In this document: positions 50,530 to 59,761 of the stretch, piece by piece | Numbering within the stretch: the stretch's first letter is position 1 | Layout of the letters: each line of letters starts with the position of its first letter | From: Streptomyces sp. B21-105 | Lineage (GTDB): Bacteria; Actinomycetota; Actinomycetes; Streptomycetales; Streptomycetaceae | Direction: 5' to 3' | Assembly (NCBI RefSeq): GCF_036898465.1 | Contig: NZ_JARUMJ010000001.1 | Location: 1,550,001-1,614,000 of the forward strand | Length of the DNA: 64,000 nt | Position numbers and translations under genes: made by a program | Notes under the pieces: model-generated | What the model was told of the DNA's origin: nothing | The model's database searches: none | What the model saw: only the letters and a program-made list of their open reading frames with translations

Positions 50530-51479
50530 GACATCTTCCTGTTCGTGGCCCGGTAGAAGACGAAGGCGAGGATGCCGGTGACCACGGCCAGGACCAGCGA
50601 CTCGGCGGCGGCGTACTGGTAGTCACCGGTCTTGAACGCCTTGTCGTAGATCTCCATCATCGGAGTGAAGTCGGTGTTGATCGACTCCGGCGCGATCTGC
50701 CGCAGCAGCAGTGGTTCGGCGAACAGCTGCAGCCTCCCGATGAGGGAGAACATGCCGGTCAGCACCAGGATGCCGGTGATGTTGGGAATCTTGACCGACC
50801 AGGCGATCCGCCACTCCCTGGCCCCGTCCAGTCGGGCCGCCTCGTACAGCTCGCGGGGCAGCGCCTGTAGCGAGGCGGAGATCAGGATCATGTTGAAGCC
50901 GATCCCCTGCCAGGTCAGCAGATTGCCCAGGGAGAGGTAGGTGTTGAGGCCGCCGAAGAAGGTGATGTCCGTGCCGGCGCCGTGCGCGAGGTCGAGCAGC
51001 GGAGAGCCCGTCGGGCTGTAGAGGAACAGCCAGATCACGGTGGACACCACGGCGGGCACCACGTACGGGATGAGCAGCGCCGCGCGGAAGAACCGCACCG
51101 CACGGGCGGCCACCCCGTCCAGGAGCAGGGCGAGCAGCAGCGACAGGCCCAGCATCACCGTGATCTGAGCCGCTCCGAACAGCAGCGTGCGCAGCATGCT
51201 CGACCAGAAGGCGCCGTCGCCGAGGATGGAGGCGAAGTTGGAGAAGCCGGTGAAGACGACCCGGGTCGGGCCGAAGCCCAGCCCGCTGCTCTTCTTCTCC
51301 CTCAGGCTCTGGCTGAAGGCATAGCCGATCGGCACGACGTACGTGGCCAGGAAGCCGAGCAGGAAGGGCAGTGCGAACAGCAGTCCCTTGTGGGCTCCCC
51401 GGCTCCCGGCCCGGCGGGGGGAGGGCCGCCGGGCCGGGGAGTCGGTGGCGACCTTGGGGGGTCGCGTCAGGGTGGACAC
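50526..51479 (-). CDS. Sugar ABC transporter permease, MalF/UgpA type
   Basis: 317 residues with a basic proline-rich N-terminal tail, then KGLLFALPFLLGFLATYVVP as first helix. The EAA loop is ELYEAARLDGAREWRIAWSV followed by KIPNITGI. It forms the channel with the MalG-type partner. It lies 48 bases after the binding-protein gene, a gap that contains a 15-bp tandem repeat. No ATPase gene is present. Confidence 0.92.
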   Translation of the reverse strand: MSTLTRPPKVATDSPARRPSPRRAGSRGAHKGLLFALPFLLGFLATYVVPIGYAFSQSLREKKSSGLGFGPTRVVFTGFSNFASILGDGAFWSSMLRTLLFGAAQITVMLGLSLLLALLLDGVAARAVRFFRAALLIPYVVPAVVSTVIWLFLYSPTGSPLLDLAHGAGTDITFFGGLNTYLSLGNLLTWQGIGFNMILISASLQALPRELYEAARLDGAREWRIAWSVKIPNITGILVLTGMFSLIGRLQLFAEPLLLRQIAPESINTDFTPMMEIYDKAFKTGDYQYAAAESLVLAVVTGILAFVFYRATNRKMS

Positions 51480-51491
51480 GGGTGTCTCCAG

Positions 51492-51521
51492 AGGTGGGTC
51501 CTACAGAGGCGGGGCCTACAG
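51492..51521. repeat. Two tandem 15-bp units in the binding protein-permease gap
   Basis: AGGTGGGTCCTACAG and AGGCGGGGCCTACAG, differing at two positions. Such a spacer between a highly expressed binding-protein gene and its permease could affect mRNA processing; no evidence beyond position. Confidence 0.5.
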
Positions 51522-51527
51522 GGGAGG

Positions 51528-52856
51528 TCAGCTGCCGGCGACGGCCTTGATGCCCTTGCGGTTGAGGTCGTCCACGGTCCACTTCTGCAGCGAGGTCAGC
51601 ATGTCCTTGACCGTCAGCTGCTTCTTCATGACCTTGCCCCACTGCTTCTGCATCTCGGAGTACATCGCCGCGTAGTTCGGCCCGTACTGCCACTGCTCGC
51701 CGACCCGCGAGGCCGCCGTGGTAATCACCTGCGCGCTGTCCGACTTCCCGTTGAACATCCCGGTCGGGATGATCTTGTCGACGTACGGCGAGACGTCCTT
51801 GACGGCGGGGAACAGGCCCGACTTGGAGTCCGGGTCGGTGAGCGCCGTCAGTGACTCCTTGCTGCTGCTCAGCCAGGCGGCGAACTCGGCGGCGCGGTCG
51901 GGGTACCTACAGCCCTTGAGGACGCCGGTGGTGTCGAAGTTACTGGAGGTCTGCGGCTTGGCGGTGTCGAAGGCCGGCGAGTCGGCGAGCTGCCACTTGC
52001 CCTTGGACTTGGGGAAGTTCGTGTCGTAGATCGGCAGCTGCCAGGTCGAGCTGGTCATCGCGATGGTCTTGCCGAGGTCCCAGGTCTTGAAGACACCCGG
52101 GTCGGCGTACGACGCGTTGGAGGCGAGGTCGTTGTCGACGAGCTGCTGGACGATGTCACCGGCCTTGAGCGCCTCGGGAGAGGCGAAGTCGATGACCCAG
52201 TGGTCGCCGTCCACCTTGTACCACTGCGCGCCGGCCTCCCAGGACAGGTCGACGAGCGAGCTCGGGTCCTCGCCCGCCATGTTGTAGATCTTGACGTCCT
52301 TGTCCTTCTCCTGGACCTTCTTGCCCGCGGCGATCAGGTCGTCCCAGGTCTTCGGGGCCTCGATCCCGTACTTCTGGAACAGGTCCGCGCGGTAGGCGGT
52401 GAACAGCGGCGCCGACCCCATCGGAATGCCGAAGGTGGTGCCTCCGGGGCTGACCGCGTTCCACGCGGCGACCGTGTACGCGTCCTTGTGCTTGGCCGCG
52501 ACCTCGCTGATGTCGGTCAGCAGTCCGTCGGCGGCGAAGCTCGCCAGGTTCATCCCGTCCATCTTGGACAGACAGGGCGCGGTGCCCGCGTTCACCGCGG
52601 CCCGCAGCTTCTGGTAAGCGGTGTCACCCGCAGCGTTGACGAACTTGATCTGCGTCTCGGGGTGCTTCTTGTTCCACACCTCGGCCTGCGCCTCGATGCC
52701 GTCCGTCCAGCTCCAGAACTCCAGCGTGACGTTGCCCTTCGTGGCCGCCGAGGCGTCGGTGCCGGAGTCGTCAGAGCAGGCGGTCAGCAGCAGCGAGAGA
52801 GAAGCGGCGGCGGCCACCGAGACAAGGACCCTGGGGCGCATACCGGACTTGGACAT
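51528..52856 (-). CDS. Extracellular sugar-binding lipoprotein of ABC importer
   Basis: 442 residues. MRPRVLVSVAAAASLSLLLT then ACSDDSG gives a lipoprotein signal with LTAC lipobox. The mature fold is CUT1 solute-binding (NVTLEFWSWTDGIEAQAEVW, TWDDLIAAGKKVQEKDKD, WEAGAQWYKVDGDHWVIDFA). The ATG at 52856 has GGAGGA four bases upstream. It heads a long transcript: importer, large Tat protein, and perhaps the alginate-lyase-family, GH43 and hydrolase genes. A LacI-type operator sits about 100 bases before the start. Confidence 0.92.
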   Translation of the reverse strand: MSKSGMRPRVLVSVAAAASLSLLLTACSDDSGTDASAATKGNVTLEFWSWTDGIEAQAEVWNKKHPETQIKFVNAAGDTAYQKLRAAVNAGTAPCLSKMDGMNLASFAADGLLTDISEVAAKHKDAYTVAAWNAVSPGGTTFGIPMGSAPLFTAYRADLFQKYGIEAPKTWDDLIAAGKKVQEKDKDVKIYNMAGEDPSSLVDLSWEAGAQWYKVDGDHWVIDFASPEALKAGDIVQQLVDNDLASNASYADPGVFKTWDLGKTIAMTSSTWQLPIYDTNFPKSKGKWQLADSPAFDTAKPQTSSNFDTTGVLKGCRYPDRAAEFAAWLSSSKESLTALTDPDSKSGLFPAVKDVSPYVDKIIPTGMFNGKSDSAQVITTAASRVGEQWQYGPNYAAMYSEMQKQWGKVMKKQLTVKDMLTSLQKWTVDDLNRKGIKAVAGS

Positions 52857-52955
52857 CGGTCCTCCACGAAAGGAATGGGACGGCGCCTGCACGTGGGGGA
52901 ACGGCGCGGTCAGGGCGACGCGAGGGGAGAGAAACGGGTACTGCGCGGCGAGGCA

Positions 52956-53005
52956 GTAATCGTTTGTTGTCGTGGACGGTACGACCGAGGGAGCCAGATC
53001 CACAA
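52956..53005 (-). promoter_or_regulatory. Promoter and LacI-type operator of the locus B importer operon
   Basis: GTAATCGTTTGT at 52956-52967 matches the consensus GTAAWCGTTTAC shared with sites near 53168 and 56356. On the minus strand, TTGTGG (53005-53000) and TACCGT (52981-52976), 18 bases apart, could be the -35 and -10, placing the operator just after the transcription start. Confidence 0.55.
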
Positions 53006-53137
53006 GAGGTGGCGCCGGATTGTTTCGCTCGACTTTCCAGAACGTTACCTGTCGATGCGCCTGACCATGGACGTTCGCGCCATCGCGGGGCAGGTGGGTG
53101 GACTCTCTGTGACGTACCTGTGTCGCAGAGCTGGTCA

Positions 53138-53179
53138 TTGACCGGGTTCTCTGGGGCTTCTAGCGTGGAATACGTTTAC
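53138..53179 (+). promoter_or_regulatory. Promoter and LacI-type operator of the hydroxyacid dehydrogenase/GH127 genes
   Basis: TTGACC (53138-53143), a 17-base spacer and TAGCGT (53161-53166) form a sigma-70-type promoter. GAATACGTTTAC (53168-53179), 10 of 12 matches to GTAAACGTTTAC, covers the expected start point, a typical repression position. Confidence 0.6.
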
Positions 53180-53233
53180 TGTGACGCTCAGGCTTGTCGC
53201 CGGCCGATCCCGGCGCCCCTCCCCAGGAGCAGC

Positions 53234-54247
53234 ATGCATACGTCAGTGCCGCCGTTCGCCCTCTTCGCCATGAATCCGGTACATCTGCCCGAACTCTTCC
53301 CGCCTCCGCTGCTGACCCGCCTCCAGCAACTGGCGCGGGTCGACCTCACGCTCGTCGCCCAGGACTTCTCCGATCCCGCCGTGGCCGAGGCCCTGGGCCG
53401 CGCCGAGGTACTGGTCACCGGCTGGGGCTGCCCGCACCTCGGCGCGGAGGTACTGGCGGCGGCGCCGCGACTGCGCGCCGTCATGCACGCCGGCGGCAGC
53501 GTCCGCCACCTCGTGGGTGAGCCGTTCTGGGAGCGCGGTCTCACCCTCTCCAGCGCGGTGCGGGCCAACGCCCTGCCCGTGGCCGAGTACACGCTCGCCG
53601 CGATCCTGCTGGCCGGCAAGGACGCCTTCGGGCTGCGCGAACGCTTCCGGGCCGAGCACGTCTACCCCGCTGCGACGGAGTACGTGACGGTCGGCAACCT
53701 CGGCCGCCGGGTCGGTCTGATCGGCGCCTCCCGGGTGGGCCGCCGGGTCCTGGAACTGCTGCGGCCCTTCGAGCTGTCGGTGAGCCTCCACGACCCCTAC
53801 GTCGACGCCGCCCAGGCCGCGGAACTGGGCGCGGTCCCGCTGGGCCTCGACGAGTTGCTGCGCACCAGTGACATCGTCAGCGTGCACGCCCCCGACACCC
53901 CGCAGACCCATCACATGCTCAACCGCGAGCGGCTGGCGCTCATCCCCGACGGCGGCGTCCTCATCAACACCTCACGGGGCGCCCTCGTCGACCACACCGC
54001 GCTCACCGAGGAACTGGTGAACGGCCGGCTCAGCGCGATCCTGGACGTCACCGACCCCGAGCCGCTGCCCGCGGACTCCCCGCTCTACCGCCTTCCGAAC
54101 GTGTTCCTCACGCCGCACATCGCCGGCTCCCTCGGCAACGAACTGGCCCGCCTCGGCGGCACGGTGGTGACGGAACTGGAACGCCTGACGACGGGGCTGC
54201 CGCCTGCCCACCCGGTCCACCGGGCCGAACTGGCGATCAGCGCCTGA
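53234..54247 (+). CDS. D-isomer specific 2-hydroxyacid dehydrogenase family protein
   Basis: 337 residues. GNLGRRVGLIGASRVGRRVL holds the Rossmann loop (GASRVG), HAPDTPQTHHMLNRERLALI and NTSRGALVDHTALTEEL are family signatures with the catalytic Arg and Glu, and FLTPHIAGSLGNELARLG carries the catalytic His. It would reduce a 2-keto acid or oxidise a 2-hydroxy acid with NAD(P). Its place before GH127, under the same operator, suggests a role in processing a sugar acid from the glycan. The ATG at 53234 has AGGAG four bases upstream. Confidence 0.85.
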   Translation: MHTSVPPFALFAMNPVHLPELFPPPLLTRLQQLARVDLTLVAQDFSDPAVAEALGRAEVLVTGWGCPHLGAEVLAAAPRLRAVMHAGGSVRHLVGEPFWERGLTLSSAVRANALPVAEYTLAAILLAGKDAFGLRERFRAEHVYPAATEYVTVGNLGRRVGLIGASRVGRRVLELLRPFELSVSLHDPYVDAAQAAELGAVPLGLDELLRTSDIVSVHAPDTPQTHHMLNRERLALIPDGGVLINTSRGALVDHTALTEELVNGRLSAILDVTDPEPLPADSPLYRLPNVFLTPHIAGSLGNELARLGGTVVTELERLTTGLPPAHPVHRAELAISA

Positions 54248-54364
54248 GGACTTCGACGCCCACCCGCCGGCCGAGGACGCCGCCCGCCCGCCCGGGCTCC
54301 CGCAACGCCGATCCCGTCGCACCCCACCCCACCCCAGCCCGTCCCTCTTCCCTCGGAGACACCC

Positions 54365-56329
54365 TTGAACACCATTCAGGCCGGACCGGTCCACCCCTCC
54401 CCACGTGCCGTCTCACCCCTGCGTCCCGCCTCCGCGGCCCGCATCGAGGGCGGCTTCTGGGCCGAACGTCGCCGGGTCAACGCCCGGATCTCCCTCGCCG
54501 AGGGCCCGGGGCGGCTGGAGCAGGCCGGCAACCTGGCCAACTTCCGTGCCGCCGCGGCCCCGCGCACCGACGGCGCGGACACCCCGTCCGGCACCGGCTT
54601 CTCCGGCGACTTCCAGTTCCAGGACTCCGACGTCTACAAGTGGCTGGAAGCCGCCTGCTGGCAGCTCGCGGACACTCCCGACGAGACACTCGCCACCGAG
54701 GTCGAAGCCATCGTCGAGCTGATCGCCGCCGCCCAGCGCGAGGACGGCTACCTCCAGACGTACTACCAGCTCGGCGGCGGCATTCCCTGGACCGAGCCGG
54801 GCTGGGGACACGAGCTGTACTGCGCGGGACATCTGATCCAGGCCGCCGTGGCGCACCACCGGGCCACCGGTTCCGACCGGCTGCTCGCCGTGGCCCGCCG
54901 GCTCGCGGACCACATCGACTCCGTCTTCGGCCCTGGCAAGCAGGTGGACACCGTCTGTGGCCATCCCGAGGTGGAGACCGCCCTCGTCGAACTCCACCGG
55001 ACGACCGACGAGAAGCGGTACCTGGACCTCGCCCGCTACTTCCTGGAACGCCGCGGTCACGGCACCCTCTCCTCCGGCGCCGACCGGGGCCACGACCGCG
55101 ACCCGGGGCCCGAGTACTGGCAGGACCACACGCCGGTCCGCGCGGCGGACGAGGTCACCGGCCACGCCGTACGCCAGCTCTACCTCCTCGCCGGAGCCGC
55201 CGACCTGGCCGCGGAGACCGGCGACACGGAACTCCGCACGGCGCTGGAGCGGCTGTGGCGGGACATGGTCACGACCAAGACCTACCTCACCGGCGCCGTC
55301 GGCTCCCGGCACGACTGGGAGGCCTTCGGCGACGCCCACGAACTGCCGGCCGACCGCGCCTACGCCGAGACCTGCGCCGCCATCGCCTCCGTCCACTTCT
55401 CCTGGCGCATGGCCCTGCTCACCGGCGAGGCCCGCTACTCCGACCTCGTCGAGCGCACCCTGTTCAACGGCTTCCTGGCCGGCGCCGGTCTCGACGGCCG
55501 CACCTGGCTGTACGTCAACCCGCTTCATCGGCGGGCCCGTTCACACGAACGCCCCGGCGACCAGACCGCCCACCGCACCCCCTGGTTCCGCTGCGCGTGC
55601 TGCCCGCCCAACGTCATGCGCCTGCTCGCCGGGCTCCCGCACTACCTGGCCACAGCCGACGACAGCGGTCTGCAACTGCACCAGTACGCCACGGGCGTCT
55701 ACGGCGGCGACGGCCTCACCGTACGGGTGACGACGGAGTATCCGTGGGAGGGCACGGTGACCGTCACCGTGGACGAGGCTCCCACCGCCCTGCCGCGCAC
55801 GCTCTCCCTACGCCTGCCGGCGTGGTGCGCCGACCACACCCTGACCGTGAACGGCACCACCGTCGAAGACGGGGCCGACTCCGGCTGGCTGCGCATCACC
55901 CGCGCGTTCACCCCCGGCGACACCGTCCGCCTCGACCTCGCGATGCCGGCCCGGCTCACCGTCCCTTCCTCACGCGTCGACGCCGTCCGGGGCTGCGCCG
56001 CCGTCGAACGCGGTCCGCTGGTCTACTGCCTGGAGCGGACCGACCAACCGGGGCGCCTGGACCCGGACACGATCGCTGTGCCGCCGGACACGCCACTGAC
56101 CGTGCGCAGCCGCCCCGAACTGCTCGGCGGGGTGCGAACGGTGAGCGTCGCGGGGAACCGGCTCCGCGCCGACGATACGTCCGGCGACTGGCCCTACCTG
56201 CCGTACACGTCGGCGACTTCCGGCGAACCCCACGAGAGCGTCGAGCTGACGGCGGTGCCGTACTACGCCTGGGCCAACCGCGAGCCGGGCGCCATGCGGG
56301 TCTGGCTGCCGCTGGCCGCCCGCGGGTAG
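54365..56329 (+). CDS. GH127 beta-L-arabinofuranosidase
   Basis: 654 residues from a TTG start with GGAG about seven bases upstream. No signal peptide, so cytosolic. The (alpha/alpha)6 barrel carries Glu335 and Cys337 (YAETCAAI) and Cys412-Cys413 (RCACCPPNVMR), matching the zinc-bound Glu338/Cys340/Cys417/Cys418 of the Bifidobacterium enzyme HypBA1, where a Cys is the nucleophile. DGYLQTYYQLGG and GHELYCAGHLIQAAVAH are further family blocks. It would release L-arabinose from beta-linked arabinofuranosides, as in hydroxyproline-rich plant glycoproteins or pectic side chains. It lies 117 bases after the dehydrogenase. Confidence 0.92.
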   Translation: MNTIQAGPVHPSPRAVSPLRPASAARIEGGFWAERRRVNARISLAEGPGRLEQAGNLANFRAAAAPRTDGADTPSGTGFSGDFQFQDSDVYKWLEAACWQLADTPDETLATEVEAIVELIAAAQREDGYLQTYYQLGGGIPWTEPGWGHELYCAGHLIQAAVAHHRATGSDRLLAVARRLADHIDSVFGPGKQVDTVCGHPEVETALVELHRTTDEKRYLDLARYFLERRGHGTLSSGADRGHDRDPGPEYWQDHTPVRAADEVTGHAVRQLYLLAGAADLAAETGDTELRTALERLWRDMVTTKTYLTGAVGSRHDWEAFGDAHELPADRAYAETCAAIASVHFSWRMALLTGEARYSDLVERTLFNGFLAGAGLDGRTWLYVNPLHRRARSHERPGDQTAHRTPWFRCACCPPNVMRLLAGLPHYLATADDSGLQLHQYATGVYGGDGLTVRVTTEYPWEGTVTVTVDEAPTALPRTLSLRLPAWCADHTLTVNGTTVEDGADSGWLRITRAFTPGDTVRLDLAMPARLTVPSSRVDAVRGCAAVERGPLVYCLERTDQPGRLDPDTIAVPPDTPLTVRSRPELLGGVRTVSVAGNRLRADDTSGDWPYLPYTSATSGEPHESVELTAVPYYAWANREPGAMRVWLPLAARG

Positions 56330-56355
56330 ACGTCGGCGCGGTCAACATGCCCGCA

Positions 56356-56367
56356 GTAATCGTTTAC
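56356..56367. promoter_or_regulatory. LacI-type operator upstream of the locus B regulator gene
   Basis: GTAATCGTTTAC, one change from a perfect 12-bp palindrome with central CG. It is 67 bases before the GTG of the LacI gene and 26 bases after the GH127 stop, suggesting autoregulation. Confidence 0.65.
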
Positions 56368-56433
56368 CAAGATTCGGGAACCGGTCGCACCCTTCTGTGT
56401 CCGCGAGGATGCTCAGTGCAGTAACGTCAAGGT

Positions 56434-57552
56434 GTGACAGCGAACGGAAACGGTTCTCCCCCAACGCCCGCCTCCCAGGCTTCTAGGCGTCGGCGCAAGA
56501 ACCAGGCAGGTGAAGAGCGCCCCAGCACGATTCGCGATGTCGCCGAACGGGCGGGGGTGTCGGTAGCAACCGTTTCCAGGGCCCTGGCCGGCAACTATCC
56601 CGTGTCGGCCGCCACCCGGGAGCGCATCATGGCTGCCGTGGAGTCGCTGCACTACGTGGTGAACGTCCACGCCAAAGCCCTCTCCGGTCGGGTGGCCGGT
56701 CCCGTCGCACTGGTCCTGCGGGACATCACCGGGCCGTCGCTGGCCCATGTCGCCGCCGGGGTCGAGCAGGAGGCGGCCCTGCGGGGCCGGCTGAGCCTGG
56801 TCTGCGCCACTCACGGAGACACTGCCCGCGAGGACGACCTGGTGCAGTTGATGCGCGAGCAGCACGCGGCCGCGGTGGTCCTCGTCGGCGGGGCAGTGCA
56901 GGACGAGGTCTACTTCCAGCGCATGACCGAGTACGCGCGCGCCCTGGACGCCGCCGGGTCACGTCTGGTCCTGGTCGGCCGCCCGCCCCTGCCCGGGCAT
57001 CACCCAGTCACCGTCGTGGACTACGACAACCGCGGAGGCGCCTTCCAGGCCGCAGACCATCTGTTCGTCCAAGGCCACCGGCGCGTCCTCTTCCTGGGCG
57101 GCGACCCACAACTCAGTACGGGGGCGCAACGGAGGGAGGGCTACCTCCACGCCCTGCGCGCGCACGGCGTGGAGTACGCGGAAGAACTGGACGTCCCCGG
57201 TCCGTACACCCGCGTCTCCGGCTACCAGCGCACGAGGGACGCGCTGAAGGCGGGGGTCGATTTCACGGGCGTCCTCGCGGGGACGGACATGGTGGCCCTC
57301 GGTGCGTTGGCCGCGCTCCGCGACGCCGGCCTGAACGTCCCCCGGGACATCTCCCTGGTGGGCTTCGACGACGTCCCCTTCGCCTCGGACCTGACCCCGT
57401 CGCTCACGTCGGTCCGGGTGCCGTACGAGGATCTCGGCAGAACAGCGGTCCGGCTCGCCCTGGAGCACAGCGAACGCATCAGCGGCGACGACCATGTCGT
57501 CCTCAGTACGCAACTGGTGATCCGTCAGTCCGTACGCCGCCCCCGTCCGTAA
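56434..57552 (+). CDS. LacI family transcriptional regulator of locus B
   Basis: 372 residues from a GTG. A basic N-terminal tail (RRRRKNQ) precedes STIRDVAERAGVSVATVSRA and LAGNYPVSAATRERIMAAVE, the DNA-binding head. VDYDNRGGAFQAADHLFVQG and DISLVGFDDVPFASDLTPSL belong to the periplasmic-binding-like sensor. Three matching operators in the neighbourhood, one in front of this gene, make it the likely repressor of the importer/Tat-protein operon and the dehydrogenase/GH127 genes. Confidence 0.9.
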   Translation: MTANGNGSPPTPASQASRRRRKNQAGEERPSTIRDVAERAGVSVATVSRALAGNYPVSAATRERIMAAVESLHYVVNVHAKALSGRVAGPVALVLRDITGPSLAHVAAGVEQEAALRGRLSLVCATHGDTAREDDLVQLMREQHAAAVVLVGGAVQDEVYFQRMTEYARALDAAGSRLVLVGRPPLPGHHPVTVVDYDNRGGAFQAADHLFVQGHRRVLFLGGDPQLSTGAQRREGYLHALRAHGVEYAEELDVPGPYTRVSGYQRTRDALKAGVDFTGVLAGTDMVALGALAALRDAGLNVPRDISLVGFDDVPFASDLTPSLTSVRVPYEDLGRTAVRLALEHSERISGDDHVVLSTQLVIRQSVRRPRP

Positions 57553-57919
57553 GGCCGTTGAGACTCCTCGTCCGTTCGGTCGGGAACCCTGGACGGCGGG
57601 AACAACTCCGCAGATCCCGCCCTGGGTCACTCCGCCCCCGCCAGGGCAATATCACCCAGTCCCGCAGTCCTCTTGGCAACCTCCCACTTCGTTCATACCG
57701 ACTTCCACTCCAGAAAGAGGCCCGCAGCGGTGTACTCCCGCAGCCCGGACCACCACCCATCCACAATAGCGAGGGCAACGACCAACGCAGCACTTCGTGC
57801 GCAAGTCGCAGCCGGGGCGAGTGCAAACCCTCCGTCAACGCATTGGGTGCCCGTGTCTCCAGCCTGCCGGTGGCCCTTCGTCCTCTCACCCGGCGGAGGA
57901 GTTGGACAGCACGCGACGC
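57553..57919. other. Intergenic region between convergent genes, 367 bases
   Basis: No recognisable gene. Small overlapping frames lack conserved sequence. It ends at the hairpin described next. Confidence 0.4.
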
Positions 57920-57959
57920 AGACGCCCGGCGCACCCTGTCGTGAGCGCGCCGGGCGTCT
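57920..57959 (-). terminator. Hairpin terminator of the GH10 gene
   Basis: Perfect 13-bp arms 57920-57932 and 57947-57959 with a 14-base loop, about 37 bases past the GH10 stop. Because of its symmetry it may also stop transcripts from the LacI gene. Confidence 0.7.
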
Positions 57960-57996
57960 ATCCCCCGTTTGACCGTAGACGAGAAACTACTTGACG

Positions 57997-59603
57997 TCAG
58001 GCGACCGTCACGTCCACGGGATCCGATTCGGTCGATCCCCTCGCGTTGGTAAGGACGACCTTCAGGCTGTGCTTGCCCTTCGGAACCCCGGACAGAGCTA
58101 CCTGAGGCGACTGTGCGTTCGGCGAATCGGCGGCCAGCTGGCCCTCACCGACGACTGCCCCGTCGAGGTAGAAGGTGTACGAGGTGGCGTTGGTGCCCCA
58201 CCACAGGTTCGCGGTGGCGGTGAAGGTGCCGTCCTTGTCCCAGTTGTCGTGGCTGACCACGGGCTTGCCCGGGGCGGCATCCGTGACCGTGACAGTCGTG
58301 GTGTTCGTGGACGTGGTGCCCTTCGAGTTGATCAGTTCGGCCCGGTACGCGTAGGTGCCGTTGGGCCTGTCCTTGAATTCGGTCACGACTGACTGCGAGG
58401 TGCCGCTGACTGTCGTGGGCACCCGCGCGGCGACGAGCTTGTCGTTCTCGTAAAGACGGAAGAAGCTGCCTGGCGTGCCGTGCCAAAGGTTCATCTTCAC
58501 GCTGTAGTTGCCGTCATGGAGGCCGTGGGTCCACCCGCTGGTGTTCGACAGGGTGCCGGCGCCAGCAGCCGAGGAAGCGGAGACGAAGTTCCGCAGAGCG
58601 TCGCGCGTGGCGTAGTACGCGGGCTTGGGGTTGTACTCCTCGTCGAACATGAGGGGCTTCGCGCCCGGCAGCCACGTGTAGGCGTGCTTGTCGGTGAAGC
58701 CCCAGAAGCTGATGTCCCGGATTCCGGCCGCCAGCGCCTCGGCCATGACGTCCCCGTAGATCTGCGTCTGCTGATCCACGTCGTAGGTGTGCACGTCGAG
58801 TTCGGTGATCGCGACTTCGAGTCCGAGCTTCTGGTAGGACTTCGTCATCTCTGTGATGACTCCGGGCTCGGGACCCGCCTGTGTCTCGTGCATCTCGAAG
58901 CCCACCCCGTCGATGGGCACACCGTCGGCGACCATGCCGGCCACTAGGTCGTAGAGCTCCTGGCGCTTCGCCGGGTAGAACTCCACCAACGCCTCGTTGA
59001 TGAACAGCTTCGCCTCGGGGTCAGCGGCGTGCGCGATCCGGAACGCTTCCGCGATGTAGTCCTCGCCGAGCACCTCGTAGAAGTGGTTCGGCGCGAGGCC
59101 GGTGCCGCCGAAGGTGGAGAACGGCTCGGTCATCACGTCCCACCGGTCCATCTTTCCGGCGTAGCGGTCCATGATCGTGTTGAAGTGAGTCTTCATGACC
59201 GCGCGCAACTCGTCCGGGTCGGTGACGTCGGTCACGTATTCCGGGTTGCAGCACTGGGAGATGAGCCCGTGTCCCTTGACTACCATGTCGTTGTCTTCAA
59301 CGAAGTCGACGAGCCGGTCGAGGCCCCCGAACTCGAAGTCGCCCTCCGTGGGCTGGACGAATTTCCACTTCAGCTCGTTCTCGGGAGACAAGCTGTTGAA
59401 CTGTTCCGCCAGCACCTCGCCGAACTTCGGTTCGTCGAGATAGGTGGGGTTGGTCGCCCCGAGCCGATGAGGATTCCCTCCTTCGCTGCCAGTTCGCGGA
59501 GGGTCGCGTCTGAATCAGCTGAGGCGCCGGTGGTGGGGAGGGCCACGGTCAAGAGCCCTATGGTGACAGTTGCGAGCGCCGCGCCGATGCGGTGCATTCT
59601 CAT
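57997..59603 (-). pseudogene. Secreted GH10 family enzyme with Ig-like tail, frameshifted after the signal peptide
   Basis: An ATG at 59603 starts MRMHRIGAALATVTIGLLTV, a Sec signal ending TTGASA, then LRELAAKEGILIGSG. A base is missing in the G-run near 59458; the next frame continues ATNPTYLDEPKFGEVLAEQF then NSLSPENELKWKFVQPTEGD and the GH10 barrel. The nucleophile Glu is in AITELDVHTY (58803). The acid/base Glu (59127) is in DVMTEPFSTFG, where the usual Asn before Glu is Thr, and the usual HTLVWHSQ is GHGLISQ. Two Ig-like modules with NLWHGT and NLWWGT end the protein. An internal GTG at 59415 could yield a signal-less form. Sequencing error at the G-run is possible. Confidence 0.8.
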
Positions 59604-59761
59604 TGAATGGTGTCTCGCTTTCCTGTTGAAGGATGGTCCGAGGGCACGCTGCGGTATCCGGACGACGTGGACCGTACGCTGTCTCCCGGCGGCCCACGAA
59701 CGCGGCTCGGCCCGAGACCGCCTCTGCGGGTGTGCAGAATGCGGAAATTGAGGGTGGTCGC

